DNA of 61,254 nt from Siphonobacter sp. BAB-5405. GTDB lineage: Bacteria; Bacteroidota; Bacteroidia; Cytophagales; Spirosomataceae. The translations under genes and the position numbers were made by a program. The notes under the pieces are model-generated. The model worked only from the letters and a program-made list of their open reading frames with translations. It had not been told where the DNA came from and made no database searches. The DNA is taken from assembly GCF_002872335.1 (NCBI RefSeq), contig NZ_NJAG01000027.1:1-61254 (forward strand). Direction: 5' to 3'. Below, in pieces: positions 19,491 to 28,831 of the stretch (the first letter of the stretch is position 1; each line of letters starts with the position of its first letter).

Positions 19491-21507
19491 ATGAATTTTG
19501 AATTAACCTCTGAATACCAGCCCACGGGCGACCAACCCAAAGCCATTCAGCAACTCCTTGAAGGCATCTATCGGGATGAACCGGCTCAGGTACTCCTCGG
19601 GGTTACGGGATCGGGAAAGACCTTCACGGTAGCCAATGTGATCAAGGAGATTAATCGTCCTACCTTAATTCTCAGTCACAATAAAACGCTGGCGGCTCAG
19701 CTGTACGGGGAGTTCAAGCAATTCTTCCCAAATAACTCCGTCGAGTACTTCATTAGTTATTACGACTACTACCAGCCCGAAGCCTACATCGCTACGACCA
19801 ATACGTACATCGAGAAAGATCTGGCAATCAACCAGGAAATTGATAAGCTACGACTTTCGGCAACCTCGGCCCTGATGTCCGGACGACGGGATGTAATTGT
19901 AGTGGCTTCCGTTTCCTGTATTTATGGGATGGGAAACCCCGAAGAGTTTCGTAGAAGCATTATGCGGGTGGGCGTCGGTGAAATCTATTCCCGGAATCAG
20001 TTTCTGTACCGACTGGTAGAAATTCTGTACTCACGAACGGAGGCCGAATTTACCCGAGGAACCTTCCGCGTAAAAGGAGATACGGTAGATGTACACCTGC
20101 CGTACGCAGAATTTGGGTATCGCTTTGTGTTCTTCGGGGATGAAATTGAAGCCATTCACCGGATTAATCCGCAAACCGGAAAAAAAATCGGGGAAGAAAA
20201 CCGGGTTTCTATTTTCCCTGCTAACCTGTTACGTAACCGGAAAAGACACGCTGGCCCGGGCCATGCACGAAATCCAGGACGATATGGTCGAGCAAATCAA
20301 ATTCTTCGAGAAAGAATTTCGCCTGCAGGAAGCCGACCGAATCAAGCAACGTACGGAGTTTGATATGGAAATGATGCGGGAATTGGGGTACTGTTCGGGA
20401 ATTGAGAACTACTCGCGGTATTTCGACCGCCGCCTGCCCGGCCAGCGACCCTTCTGTTTGCTGGACTTCTTCCCGGAAGATTATTTGATGGTAATTGATG
20501 AAAGTCACGTAACCGTACCGCAGATTCGGGCGATGTGGGGCGGTGACCGCTCCCGAAAAGAAGCCCTGGTGGATTACGGCTTCCGTTTGCCCAGTGCCCT
20601 GGATAACCGACCGCTGACTTTTCAGGAGTTTGAAGGCATGGCTCCTCAAACGATTTACGTATCCGCAACGCCGGCTGATTATGAGTTGCGGCGAAGTGAA
20701 GGGGTCGTCGTCGAGCAGATCATTCGTCCGACGGGATTATTGGATCCTGAAATTGAAGTACGGCCCAGTATTAATCAGATTGATGATTTGCTGGACGAGA
20801 TTCACGACCGTATTCGCCGGGAAGAACGCGTACTGGTTACGACGCTTACGAAGCGGATGGCCGAAGAACTTTCCAAGTATCTGGATCGGGTTGGCGTAAG
20901 ATGCCGGTATATTCACTCGGAAGTTAAAACCCTCGAGCGGGTAGAAATTCTTCGCGAACTACGGCTGGGAATCTTCGACGTACTGGTCGGCGTAAACTTA
21001 CTTCGCGAAGGTCTGGATTTACCGGAAGTATCCCTAGTAGCCATTATGGATGCGGATAAGGAAGGATTCTTACGGGACATTCGTTCGCTGATCCAGACCA
21101 TTGGCCGGGCCGCCCGGAATGACCGCGGTAAGGTGCTCATGTACGCCGATCGTATTACGGGCTCCATGGAAAAAGCCATCAATGAAACCTCGCGACGCCG
21201 GGCCCTGCAAATGGAGTACAATGCCGACCACGGGATTACGCCGCGTACGGTTCGTAAGTCGAAAGAGTCAATTATGGAGCAAACCAGCGTAGCGGACGTG
21301 ATGGGTAAACCAACGAAGAAATACTACGTGGAACCCCAGGAACTTTCGCTGGCCGCTGACCCGGTCATGGCGTACATGGATAAAGATGCCATCAACGAAC
21401 GTATCAAGCAGGTACAGAAAGAAATGGAGCAGGCCGCCAAGGAGCTGGACTTCCTCAACGCTGCCAAACTTCGGGATGAAATGATGAGTTTGAAGAAGAT
21501 GTTATAA
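19491..21507 (+). pseudogene. uvrB: Excinuclease ABC subunit B, apparent one-base frameshift
   Basis: Helicase-like damage-recognition subunit of nucleotide excision repair. It starts at ATG 19491 (MNFELTSEYQPTGDQPKAI); Walker A is GVTGSGKT and the beta-hairpin region is YYDYYQPEAYI. At 20230-20231 the reading frame shifts: the first frame reads PANLLRNRK and stops at 20364, while the other frame continues with [18 protein letters not shown] to a normal end with a UVR domain (C-terminal [11 protein letters not shown]). Removing one T from CTGTTACG restores the family sequence NLYVT. All other motifs are intact in both halves. Either a recent inactivating mutation or a sequencing error; no slippery heptamer or stop-coupled signal suggests programmed frameshifting. 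Confidence 0.88.
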
Positions 21508-21530
21508 ATCCCAATAATCGGTTAGTTTTG

Positions 21531-21567
21531 AATCCGCTGGCGACGATCTCACCAGCGGATTTTTTAT
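21531..21567 (+). terminator. Terminator of uvrB
   Basis: Arms AATCCGCTGG (21531-21540) and CCAGCGGATT (21552-21561) followed by TTTTT. Confidence 0.88.
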
Positions 21568-21579
21568 AACCTACATCTT

Positions 21580-22122
21580 ATGTCACAAACGGGTTTTCTT
21601 CCCTGGGTAGGGGAAAAGTATAAGGAAAGTACACCACGTATTCTAATCTTAGGTGAATCGCATTATGGGAAGCCAGAGGAGTACTCGGAAGATTTTACGC
21701 AATGGGTAGTTAAAGAATACGCTATTGATCCTGAAAAGAGATTACGATTTTTTACGACCATTGCTAATACCATTACTGGTCACTCAGGCTGGATGGACGA
21801 TGAAAAGCGTCAGGAGTTCTGGCACAGTGTAGTTTTTTACAATTATGTCCAGGAATTAGTTGGAGCAGGTTCAAGAATCCGGCCGAGTGAAACAATGTGG
21901 CATCAGGCCAAAGAATCCTTCTTTTCTACATTAGATCAGTTAGCTCCTCAAATCGTCATTGTATTAGGCAAAGAACTTAGTTGGTACGTACAGGATGCAT
22001 TAAAAGAAAGATCTTTTCCAGACATTCATTTCTGCTACTGGGCTCATCCAGCAGCTCCTAAATATTTCAAAAGAGAAGAGTACTTCAAGGAAATCCAGGA
22101 AGTTAAAAGTCGGTTTCAGTAA
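21580..22122 (+). CDS. Conserved hypothetical protein, uracil-DNA-glycosylase-like fold possible
   Basis: A 180-residue soluble protein. An N-terminal FLPWVGEKY is followed by PRILILGESHYG, then a middle helical part, and a C-terminal IVIVLGKELSWYV and CYWAHPAAPKYF. The strand-glycine-E-S-H pattern near the start plus a late HP motif recalls the UDG superfamily layout (motif A after a strand, late His motif). The canonical catalytic residues are not clear, so uracil excision is only a possibility. It sits directly behind uvrB but has its own spacing after a terminator. Confidence is for the gene, not the function. Confidence 0.7.
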   Translation: MSQTGFLPWVGEKYKESTPRILILGESHYGKPEEYSEDFTQWVVKEYAIDPEKRLRFFTTIANTITGHSGWMDDEKRQEFWHSVVFYNYVQELVGAGSRIRPSETMWHQAKESFFSTLDQLAPQIVIVLGKELSWYVQDALKERSFPDIHFCYWAHPAAPKYFKREEYFKEIQEVKSRFQ

Positions 22123-22129
22123 ACCTGAA

Positions 22130-22170
22130 CAAGATCCCGGGAATTTGAGATTTCCGGGATCTTGTTTTAA
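22130..22170. terminator. Bidirectional terminator
   Basis: Arms CAAGATCCCGG (22130-22140) and CCGGGATCTTG (22154-22164), followed by TTTT on the plus strand, between convergent genes. Confidence 0.8.
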
Positions 22171-22178
22171 ATAAGCCC

Positions 22179-22595
22179 CTAATTCGTTGAGTACCGACTG
22201 CGGGCCTTCACAATTTCTGCCTTATACATATTAGCCCATTCGGCCAGATCAATCATGCGTTGGAGTAAGCTTTCGCCCAAAGCCGTAAGCTGATATTCCA
22301 CCCGGGGCGGAACTTCGGCGTAGATGTGCCGCTGAACCAGTCCATCTTCCTCCAGACTTCGTAGCGTAACCGTTAACATTCGCTGCGAAATATCACCAAT
22401 CTGAGCTTTCAATTCATTAAAACGAAGCTTACCCGAATTGCCTAAGTGTAGGATGGTTAGGTAAGACCACTTGTCCCCAATGCGATCCAGAATACCGCGA
22501 ACGGGGCATACTCCTAAATCGTCGGTCTTGCTGAAAATTTTTTCTATCTTTTCCTGAACAGGAGTTGCCTGACTATCAATAATAGTTACTGTCAT
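22179..22595 (-). CDS. HxlR-family transcriptional regulator
   Basis: Winged-helix regulator of 138 residues. The HxlR core is clear: CPVRGILDRIGDKWSYLTI (the conserved Cys may sense thiol or electrophile stress), LRFNELKAQIGDISQRML as the recognition region, and RVEYQLTALG as the wing. It is divergent from an NAD(P)-dependent reductase, the usual arrangement in which HxlR represses the neighbour and itself. A perfect dyad in the shared 100-bp promoter region is a likely operator. Confidence 0.92.
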   Translation of the reverse strand: MTVTIIDSQATPVQEKIEKIFSKTDDLGVCPVRGILDRIGDKWSYLTILHLGNSGKLRFNELKAQIGDISQRMLTVTLRSLEEDGLVQRHIYAEVPPRVEYQLTALGESLLQRMIDLAEWANMYKAEIVKARSRYSTN

Positions 22596-22644
22596 GTGCC
22601 TTGGTTATCTGAAAATACCTTCTTGTCGGAATTAAAACCTTGAT

Positions 22645-22668
22645 TTACTTTTGAGTTATTAAAAGTAA
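22645..22668. promoter_or_regulatory. Candidate HxlR operator
   Basis: Perfect 8-bp dyad TTACTTTT (22645-22652) and AAAAGTAA (22661-22668) with an 8-nt spacer, in the divergent region between the HxlR gene and the reductase gene. Confidence 0.5.
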
Positions 22669-22695
22669 CTAAGGAAACAAAAATAACTAATTGCT

Positions 22696-23340
22696 ATGAA
22701 AATTGCACTGATTGGAGCAAGCGGTTTTGTAGGAACAGCCGTATTGTCGGAAGCTTTGAACCGGGGACACCAGGTAACGGCGATTGCTCGTAACCTGGAA
22801 AAAATTACGAATACTTCGGAGGCTCTCATCCTCAAGACGGGGGATGTAATGGATTCAGCAGAAGTACAGCAACTCGTGGCCGGAACCGACGCCGTAGTAA
22901 GTGCCTTTAACGCGGGCTGGACAAACCCTAATCTATACGATGACTTTCTAAAAGGATCACAGGCCATTCTCGACGGTACAAAAGCTGCCGGCGTACCCCG
23001 TTTACTCGTAGTTGGTGGAGCCGGAAGTTTATACGCCGCTCCGGGCCTTCAACTGGTAGATACGCCTCAGTTTCCAGCTGACTGGAAAGCCGGAGCAACA
23101 GCTGCCCGCGATTTTCTGAATGTCATTAAAAAAGAGGAAGCCTTGGACTGGACTTTCCTGAGTCCGGCGATTCAGCTGGTTCCCGGCGAACGGACGGGTC
23201 AGTACCGCACGGAACTGGATACACCCGTTGCGGATGAAAAAGGGGAGAGCCGCATTACGGTGGCTGATTTAGCCGTAGCGATTGTAGATGAACTTGAAAA
23301 CCAACAGTTTTCCCAAAAACGCTTTACCGTAGGCTATTAG
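22696..23340 (+). CDS. NAD(P)H-binding reductase-like protein (atypical SDR)
   Basis: Rossmann-fold protein of 214 residues of the atypical short-chain dehydrogenase (NmrA/BVR-B-like) family. The cofactor motif GASGFVG lies at residues 7-13; VVGGAGSLY and DWTFLSPAIQLVPGERTG are typical later motifs. Members act as quinone or flavin reductases or redox sensors; the substrate is not known. Probably controlled by the divergent HxlR regulator. Confidence 0.85.
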   Translation: MKIALIGASGFVGTAVLSEALNRGHQVTAIARNLEKITNTSEALILKTGDVMDSAEVQQLVAGTDAVVSAFNAGWTNPNLYDDFLKGSQAILDGTKAAGVPRLLVVGGAGSLYAAPGLQLVDTPQFPADWKAGATAARDFLNVIKKEEALDWTFLSPAIQLVPGERTGQYRTELDTPVADEKGESRITVADLAVAIVDELENQQFSQKRFTVGY

Positions 23341-24053
23341 TAGTTAATACCAGTAAAGGCTTAATTCTATCCAAAAAAACTGTAAATGTTACTATCCATC
23401 GAAGTTCTAAAAATTAGTCGTGGTTAACGTTCAACTTTGTATCAACAATAAGGCGGAGGTGGCGACCTGAAGCTTTATTGTTGATACAAATTCAGTAACG
23501 TGACACCAAGGCGGTGGAGTCACATTGACTATACAGACCCCTCGATCCTGCTGGGAACGAGGGGCTTTTCTTTGTATAAGCTATTGATTTTTAGAATACT
23601 AGAGAGGCAATAAAAATGCTCATACTGATAACTAGAGCTTCAAGTATCCATTCTGCCAGCGAATGCTGACGTTGAGGAGTATCTAATTCGATCAAAGATT
23701 TATGTTTAGACTTAGATGCGTCAGGTGAGAACATTTCCATACTGGTGTACGTTTGGTTGAAAATTAGAAGGTACTGATGACTACTCAAAAGCCAGCGTTT
23801 TACTAATCAGTTCTGTACCGTAAGTTTTAGGGTGTGCATGGTTCCAGTATCTACTTAATACGCCGAAGCCCTATGCTGCGTTGCAGTCAGGAAAAAGGAT
23901 TACATTATTTTAAGGATACATTAAGAACAACTTATTGAAAATCAGTAAAATTTGTAGCGTAGAAAGAGGCCGGGTTATTTTTTAGCAGAATTTTATCGGT
24001 TGGTTGCAACGGCCAGACAATCCTTCGCGTACAGATCCATTGAAGAACCTTAA
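23341..24053. other. Intergenic region with structured RNA-like elements
   Basis: No convincing gene. The left part carries a series of hairpins (described separately at 23436-23570). A 65-codon reading frame on the minus strand (23591-23788) ends in a hydrophobic helix but lacks support. The remainder up to the sigma-factor gene is AT-rich, with a possible -7 box (AAAATTTG near 23950). Confidence 0.4.
23436..23570 (+). ncRNA. Candidate structured RNA: three hairpins ending in a terminator
   Basis: Three consecutive structures. (1) A 16-bp perfect stem, TTTGTATCAACAATAA (23436-23451) with its complement at 23475-23490, around a G-rich loop containing GGCGGAGGTGG. (2) GTGAC/GTCAC (23500-23523) around AAGGCGGTGG, echoing the loop of the first. 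(3) A terminator with arms CCCCTCG and CGAGGGG (23538-23564) followed by CTTTTC. The arrangement fits a small RNA or a long structured 3' end of the reductase mRNA. The repeated GGCGGNGG loop motif suggests a protein or RNA contact. No known family recognised. Confidence 0.4.
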
Positions 24054-24066
24054 CTATTAACTGATT

Positions 24067-24663
24067 TTGTTTTCCGGAAAAAATCATCCTTCACTGATGA
24101 TGACCTCGAAGGGGTTATTCAGGCCTGTTTGTTAGAAGACAAGCGGGCCCAGCGGGTGCTTTTCCAACAGTATTTCAGTTATGCCAAGAGCATTTGTTTA
24201 CGGTACTCATCAAGCGTAGAAGAAGCAGAGGAAATTTTAAACGAAGGGTTTTCAAGGTTTTAAAAACCTGCATCATTACGATTTGCAATTGCCTTTTAAA
24301 GCCTGGTTACGGACCATCATGGTCAATTCGGCCATTAGCTATTTCCGAAAACATCAGAAATTCCACAGCGAAATTGGCTTTGAATCTTTTCCGGAACCGG
24401 CTCTGGACGATGATGTGGTTGAACAGATCGCGGCGGAGGAAATTTTAGAACTGGTTCAACAGCTCCGACCCATTTATCGCTCTATTTTTCTCATGCACGT
24501 GGTGGATGGGTACCAGCTTCGTGAAATCGCGGATCAACTGAATTTAAAGGAAGGAACCGTACGCTCGCATTTTGCCCGGGCTCGCGTGATTCTTCAGCAA
24601 CTGGTTATTGAATCGTATCCCCACGTCGCTCAGCGAAACTGGGGAAATACATCTTTACAATGA
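24067..24663 (+). pseudogene. ECF-type RNA polymerase sigma factor, disrupted
   Basis: Sigma-70 region 2 and 4 family protein, about 195 residues if repaired. The first part (frame from about 24070: SSFTDDDLEGVIQACLLEDKRA... to EEAEEILNEGF at 24255) and the second part (KNLHHYDLQLPFKAWLRTI... with region 4 REIADQLNLKEGTVRSHF) are in different frames. One missing T in the T4 run at about 24261-24264 explains the shift. No ATG precedes the first part; a TTG at 24067 would serve only if the A6 run at 24078-24083 also lacked a base. Its stop overlaps the ATG of the next gene (ATGA), so the two form a coupled unit, as in many Bacteroidota sigma/anti-sigma pairs. Confidence 0.75.
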
Positions 24664-26240
24664 AAACGGATCGTTTCAATGAAGCCATCCGACGAAAGTT
24701 GGAGGGAATCGAACCGCCATTCCAGGAACAGGAATGGGCGAAGTTTCAAACGTTTACGAAACAACAGATGCCTGCCTCCTGGTGGGTCCGGAGCGGAGCT
24801 AAGTGGATTGGCTACGGAGCTTCTGGTTTAGTAGCTACGCTGCTCGTTGTGACCAATCTCATTCAGTATCAGGAAAACCAAAAGCTTACCCAGACGGTAG
24901 CCGAATTAAGAAAAGAAGTTCAGCAAACGAAAGAAATACAGCGGTCAGAATCGGCGGCTGTTCAGACCCCAGCCTATGACTCACCTGTACCTTCTGTCAA
25001 GACACCCGCTAATCCAGCTCTTTCTGATTACTCTGAAAAAGAGGTAGAACCCAACAGTAGGAAGAAAGCAAATGAGGCTACGATAACTCATTCCCAAGTC
25101 CGACCGGCTTCTGGATCGCAGGAGAAGGAAACGACCAGTTTAGATCCTACTCCGTTTGAAGAAAATCGGCAGCAGCGTGAAGCGGTTGCCACTGACGTTC
25201 GTACTACGGAGTCGATGCGTACCGCTTCCGGTAAAATCATCCGTTCTAATCAACCTCTGCGTAACCAGACAGAAGGTGCTCGGGCGGATGTTACGTCCTC
25301 GGGTATCGAGTATCCGTCCTTTGTTCGTACACCAAACTCGTCCGGAAAAGCGAAACGAAGCTCGATTCGGGAAACATTTCCAGGTGATTACGAAAATGAA
25401 TTAACGGGTACTGAGAAAAAAGGATTAAAACAACCCGTTGAAAGCATACCTGAAAATCGTCAAAATTTGGTGGAAGCTGCCCGACTGCGGCCCCGGTTAA
25501 CCTTTGACGTTACCTTACCTCCGCTGCATTCACCTGTTGCAACGAGGAAAAATTACAAATGGACGAATTACGTACCGATTACGGAGAAAACCGAAAAGGT
25601 AGCGAAAGCACCCAAACTACGACTTCCCCGGGAAAATACGGTAGCTCTGCGAGCCGGAGCGGGCGTGGACCTGGAAAAGAACTTTCTTGGGAAATCACTG
25701 GCCGCGGGCGTAATCGTTGGCAAACACTGGGGCCTTTCACTAGGCTTAAGCTGGGGAACGGTAGAAGGACCGCGATACCGGGATGAAGTCGAATGGGATC
25801 ATAAGAAAAATCAGCCTCCCCGGAATTTCAGAAAAGAGCATAAGATTATCCTGCCGCCGCAGCTATTTAAAATCAAAAATATTCAAACGCAGGCTTCGGT
25901 CGTACGCATGCCCATTGAACTGAATTACCGGGTTCCGCTGAAACAGGACTGGACTTTATTGGCAATGGCTGGCAGTACGCTGGATCTGAACGTGACGCAA
26001 CAACTGCAATTCGATGTAGTCAAGAACGAATTTCCTTTTGCGAAAAGTCAGATCGATTTCAAGCCCAAGGAACCCGTGCTAAACAATGTTAATGTGGGCG
26101 TAGGCATTGAAAAACGCTGGAATCATCTGGTCGTACAAACTGAAGCGTATCTGGCTCCATCCCTGGAAAATTGTTCGTATCGAAAGGAACAGACCCCCGC
26201 AGGCTTACGAATTCGAGCCCTGTACCAGTTCGGAAAATAA
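24660..26240 (+). CDS. Anti-sigma-factor-like membrane protein with barrel-like C-terminus
   Basis: A 526-residue protein translationally coupled to the sigma-factor gene. The N-terminus is short and cytoplasmic (NEAIRRKLEGIEPPFQEQEWAKFQ, the layout seen in FecR-like or RsgI-like anti-sigma proteins of this phylum), then one transmembrane helix (WIGYGASGLVATLLVVTNLI) with a coiled-coil after it (ENQKLTQTVAELRKEVQQT). A long low-complexity periplasmic stretch follows. The last 200 residues look like an outer-membrane beta-barrel domain (VALRAGAGVDLEKNF, KHWGLSLGLSWG, ALYQFGK end). It probably restrains the sigma factor and links it to an envelope signal. Confidence 0.65.
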   Translation: MKTDRFNEAIRRKLEGIEPPFQEQEWAKFQTFTKQQMPASWWVRSGAKWIGYGASGLVATLLVVTNLIQYQENQKLTQTVAELRKEVQQTKEIQRSESAAVQTPAYDSPVPSVKTPANPALSDYSEKEVEPNSRKKANEATITHSQVRPASGSQEKETTSLDPTPFEENRQQREAVATDVRTTESMRTASGKIIRSNQPLRNQTEGARADVTSSGIEYPSFVRTPNSSGKAKRSSIRETFPGDYENELTGTEKKGLKQPVESIPENRQNLVEAARLRPRLTFDVTLPPLHSPVATRKNYKWTNYVPITEKTEKVAKAPKLRLPRENTVALRAGAGVDLEKNFLGKSLAAGVIVGKHWGLSLGLSWGTVEGPRYRDEVEWDHKKNQPPRNFRKEHKIILPPQLFKIKNIQTQASVVRMPIELNYRVPLKQDWTLLAMAGSTLDLNVTQQLQFDVVKNEFPFAKSQIDFKPKEPVLNNVNVGVGIEKRWNHLVVQTEAYLAPSLENCSYRKEQTPAGLRIRALYQFGK

Positions 26241-26242
26241 AG

Positions 26243-26275
26243 AAAAGGCCTGCCGTACTCACGGCAGGCCTTTTT
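26243..26275 (+). terminator. Terminator of the sigma/anti-sigma operon
   Basis: Arms AAAAGGCCTGCCGT (26243-26256) and ACGGCAGGCCTTTT (26261-26274) followed by T. Confidence 0.9.
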
Positions 26276-26347
26276 GCTGCTTACAGTAATCCATCATTGC
26301 GAGTAAGGGGAGGATTCACGACCTTTCGACTATAACCTCTTCTTACT

Positions 26348-27505
26348 ATGAAAAAGTACTGGCTTCTACTAATGGTCTCCCTGACCTGTACCCTGACGCA
26401 GGCTCAAACAAAACCCTGGAATGGTCTGGACGTCGGTCTATCTAATCTGTATCGCCTTTCCAACGCTCAAACCCGATCCATCAGTCCCGAAAACTTTACG
26501 GGTGAACGCGGCAAAGGTGCCATGGCGGATACCTCTGACCGACGGCCTAATCAGGCCAATGCCCGTCGTGAAGCCCGCGATTTGGGCCGGGGCTGGAAAG
26601 TCAATCCCTTTGTTATCATTCCATCGAAGCAGGTGTTTACACTAGCCGAAATTACGGGTTCGGGTCAAATTCAGCACATTTGGATGACGCCTACGGGCAA
26701 CTGGCGATTCAGTATCCTTCGTTTGTATTGGGATGATGAAACGACGCCCTCCGTGGAAGTACCCGTGGGTGATTTCTTCGGCATGGGCTGGGGCGAGTAT
26801 GCTCCGCTGAATTCATTGGCCGTTACGGTTAATCCGGGCAGTGCCTTTAACTGTTACTGGCCCATGCCTTTTCGAAAGAAATGCCGGATTACGATGGAAA
26901 ATCTTGATGAGCGTGAGATGCGACTCTACTATCAGGTCGATTATACATTGACGGACGTACCCGACGATGCGGCGTATTTCCACGCTCAGTTCCGCCGGGC
27001 GAATGGTCACCCAACGGAGCAAGTCATTACGCTTGTCGATGGTATCAGGGGAAAAGGGCAGTACGTAGGCACGTATCTGGCCTGGGGTGTGCGTAATACC
27101 GGCTGGTGGGGTGAAGGAGAAATCAAGTTCTACATGGACGGAGACAAAGCGTTTCCCACCATTGCCGGTACGGGTACGGAGGATTATTTCTGTGGAAGTT
27201 ACAACTTCGACCGGGCGGGGAAATACGTCGAGTTCTCAACGGCGTACGCGGGTCTTCCGCAGGTAATTCGCCCCGATGGGACCTATAAATCCCAGCAACG
27301 GTTCGGGTTGTATCGCTGGCATCTGACGGACCCTATTCGTTTCGAGAAAGACCTGAAAGTAACGATTCAGGATTTGGGCTGGCGGAGTGAGGGTCGGTAT
27401 CTCCAGCAAAATTCCGATGTGGCAAGCACCATTTTCTGGTACCAGACCGAACCACATGCGGCATTTCCCCGACTGCCGGATAAGAACGCTTTGGAGATCA
27501 ACTAA
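26348..27505 (+). CDS. DUF2961 (GH172-type) exported glycoside hydrolase-like protein
   Basis: Exported protein of 385 residues with a signal peptide (MKKYWLLLMVSLTCTLTQAQ). It has the DUF2961 pattern: SGQIQHIWMTPTGNW, RLYWDDETTPSVEVPVGDFF and the conserved acidic motif IAGTGTEDYFCGSYNF. DUF2961 contains the GH172 family of difructose-dianhydride and arabinofuranan-degrading enzymes, active as multimers. The exact sugar cannot be told. The next gene, 52 bp downstream on the same strand, is an exported FG-GAP protein, so a saccharide-degrading pair is plausible. Confidence 0.85.
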   Translation: MKKYWLLLMVSLTCTLTQAQTKPWNGLDVGLSNLYRLSNAQTRSISPENFTGERGKGAMADTSDRRPNQANARREARDLGRGWKVNPFVIIPSKQVFTLAEITGSGQIQHIWMTPTGNWRFSILRLYWDDETTPSVEVPVGDFFGMGWGEYAPLNSLAVTVNPGSAFNCYWPMPFRKKCRITMENLDEREMRLYYQVDYTLTDVPDDAAYFHAQFRRANGHPTEQVITLVDGIRGKGQYVGTYLAWGVRNTGWWGEGEIKFYMDGDKAFPTIAGTGTEDYFCGSYNFDRAGKYVEFSTAYAGLPQVIRPDGTYKSQQRFGLYRWHLTDPIRFEKDLKVTIQDLGWRSEGRYLQQNSDVASTIFWYQTEPHAAFPRLPDKNALEIN

Positions 27506-27557
27506 GAGGCGTAGTACAGATTTTTAAAGGCTAGATTCATTCATCATACAACTGCCT

Positions 27558-28670
27558 ATGAGAACGGTTATTGGAGGAATGTTCATCCTGGTCGTCATGA
27601 TTTTTTATCCCGATAAAGGAAAATTTCGTGAACAGAAAATTGCCCCAGAACGCTATGAGTCGGTCGGTGTTTTCGACGTCAATGGCGATAAGAAGCCTGA
27701 TTTGGTCTCGGGAGCGTGGTGGTACGAAGGTCCGGAGTTCAAAAAGCGTCATTTCATCGGCGAGGTAAAAACCGAAGGCGAATACTACGATGATTTCTCA
27801 ACCATACCGTACGACATCAACGGAGACGGCCGTATGGACTTTATTACCGGCGGCTGGTGGGGCAAGTCAATTCGCTGGCGGGAAAACCCCGGTAAGTCGG
27901 ATAAACAGTGGCCCGAACATGTGATTGATAGTTGTGGTAATGTAGAAACGACCCGAGCCTGGGACATTGATGGGGATGGTACGCTGGAAATCGTTCCGAA
28001 CAATCCGAGTCAGGCATTGAAGGTATACCGTTTCAACCGGGATAAAAAAACCTTCACTCGTCACATAATTTACGAAGTGCAGGGCCATGGATTGGGTTTC
28101 GGTGATGTGAACGGCGATGGGAGAGGGGATTTTATTTTATCCGACGGCTGGCTGGAAGCTCCCGCCAAACCCTTTGAGCAAGCCTGGACCTTTCACCCCG
28201 ATTTCAAGCTGGGGTCGGCCAGTGTACCCATTCTGGTAGTAGATGTAAATGGCGATGGGCGGAACGACCTCATTGTGGGGCAGGCTCATGACTATGGGCT
28301 CGACTGGTACGAACACAAGATGGATGGTGACCGCCACATTTGGGAAAAACGCTCGATTGATTCAGAACATTCACAGTTTCACGAAATGCACTGGCGGGAT
28401 ATTACCGGCGATAGTAAGCCCGAGCTGATTACGGGTAAACGATACCGGGCTCATAATGAGAATGATCCAGGAGCTGCCGATCCATACGGCATGTACTACT
28501 TCACGTGGAACGGTAGCAAATTCGAGAAGAATATCATCACGTTCGGACCTTTTGGGGAAACGAAAGGAACGGGCATCTATATGGTCGTACAGGATTTGAA
28601 TAAAGATGGTTATCCAGAACTCATTACAGCCGGGAAAGATGGACTTAGCGTTTTCTGGAATGAACGGTAA
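27558..28670 (+). CDS. FG-GAP/VCBS repeat protein
   Basis: A 370-residue protein with a hydrophobic N-terminal segment (possible signal anchor) and seven beta-propeller-type repeats carrying calcium-binding loops: DVNGDKKPDLV, DINGDGRMDFI, DIDGDGTLEIV, DVNGDGRGDFI, DVNGDGRNDLI, DITGDSKPELI and DLNKDGYPELI. This predicts a seven-bladed propeller. Such proteins accompany carbohydrate-active enzymes in this phylum and may bind sugar polymers or be lyases; no catalytic residues are identified. Likely co-transcribed with the DUF2961 gene. Confidence 0.82.
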   Translation: MRTVIGGMFILVVMIFYPDKGKFREQKIAPERYESVGVFDVNGDKKPDLVSGAWWYEGPEFKKRHFIGEVKTEGEYYDDFSTIPYDINGDGRMDFITGGWWGKSIRWRENPGKSDKQWPEHVIDSCGNVETTRAWDIDGDGTLEIVPNNPSQALKVYRFNRDKKTFTRHIIYEVQGHGLGFGDVNGDGRGDFILSDGWLEAPAKPFEQAWTFHPDFKLGSASVPILVVDVNGDGRNDLIVGQAHDYGLDWYEHKMDGDRHIWEKRSIDSEHSQFHEMHWRDITGDSKPELITGKRYRAHNENDPGAADPYGMYYFTWNGSKFEKNIITFGPFGETKGTGIYMVVQDLNKDGYPELITAGKDGLSVFWNER

Positions 28671-28831
28671 CGGAACATAAATGGGCTAGATGCCCGGAAA
28701 TTGCGATTTTTCAATCTGATTAAGTCCGTATCGTTTGGTGATTTGCCGCCTGGGCTGTTTGTTTGCCTGTCCAATGGATCGCCCTGCGTGGGGTCGCCCA
28801 ACACTGACAAACTATAAACGACGCATACGAA

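Noticed and set aside
19491-21507. Programmed frameshift in uvrB
   Set aside because: No slippery heptamer, no stimulatory structure, and uvrB is not known to be recoded; mutation or error is simpler.
23591-23788. Small minus-strand membrane protein of 65 codons
   Set aside because: Only the last 20 residues are hydrophobic; no start signal, homology or operon context supports it.
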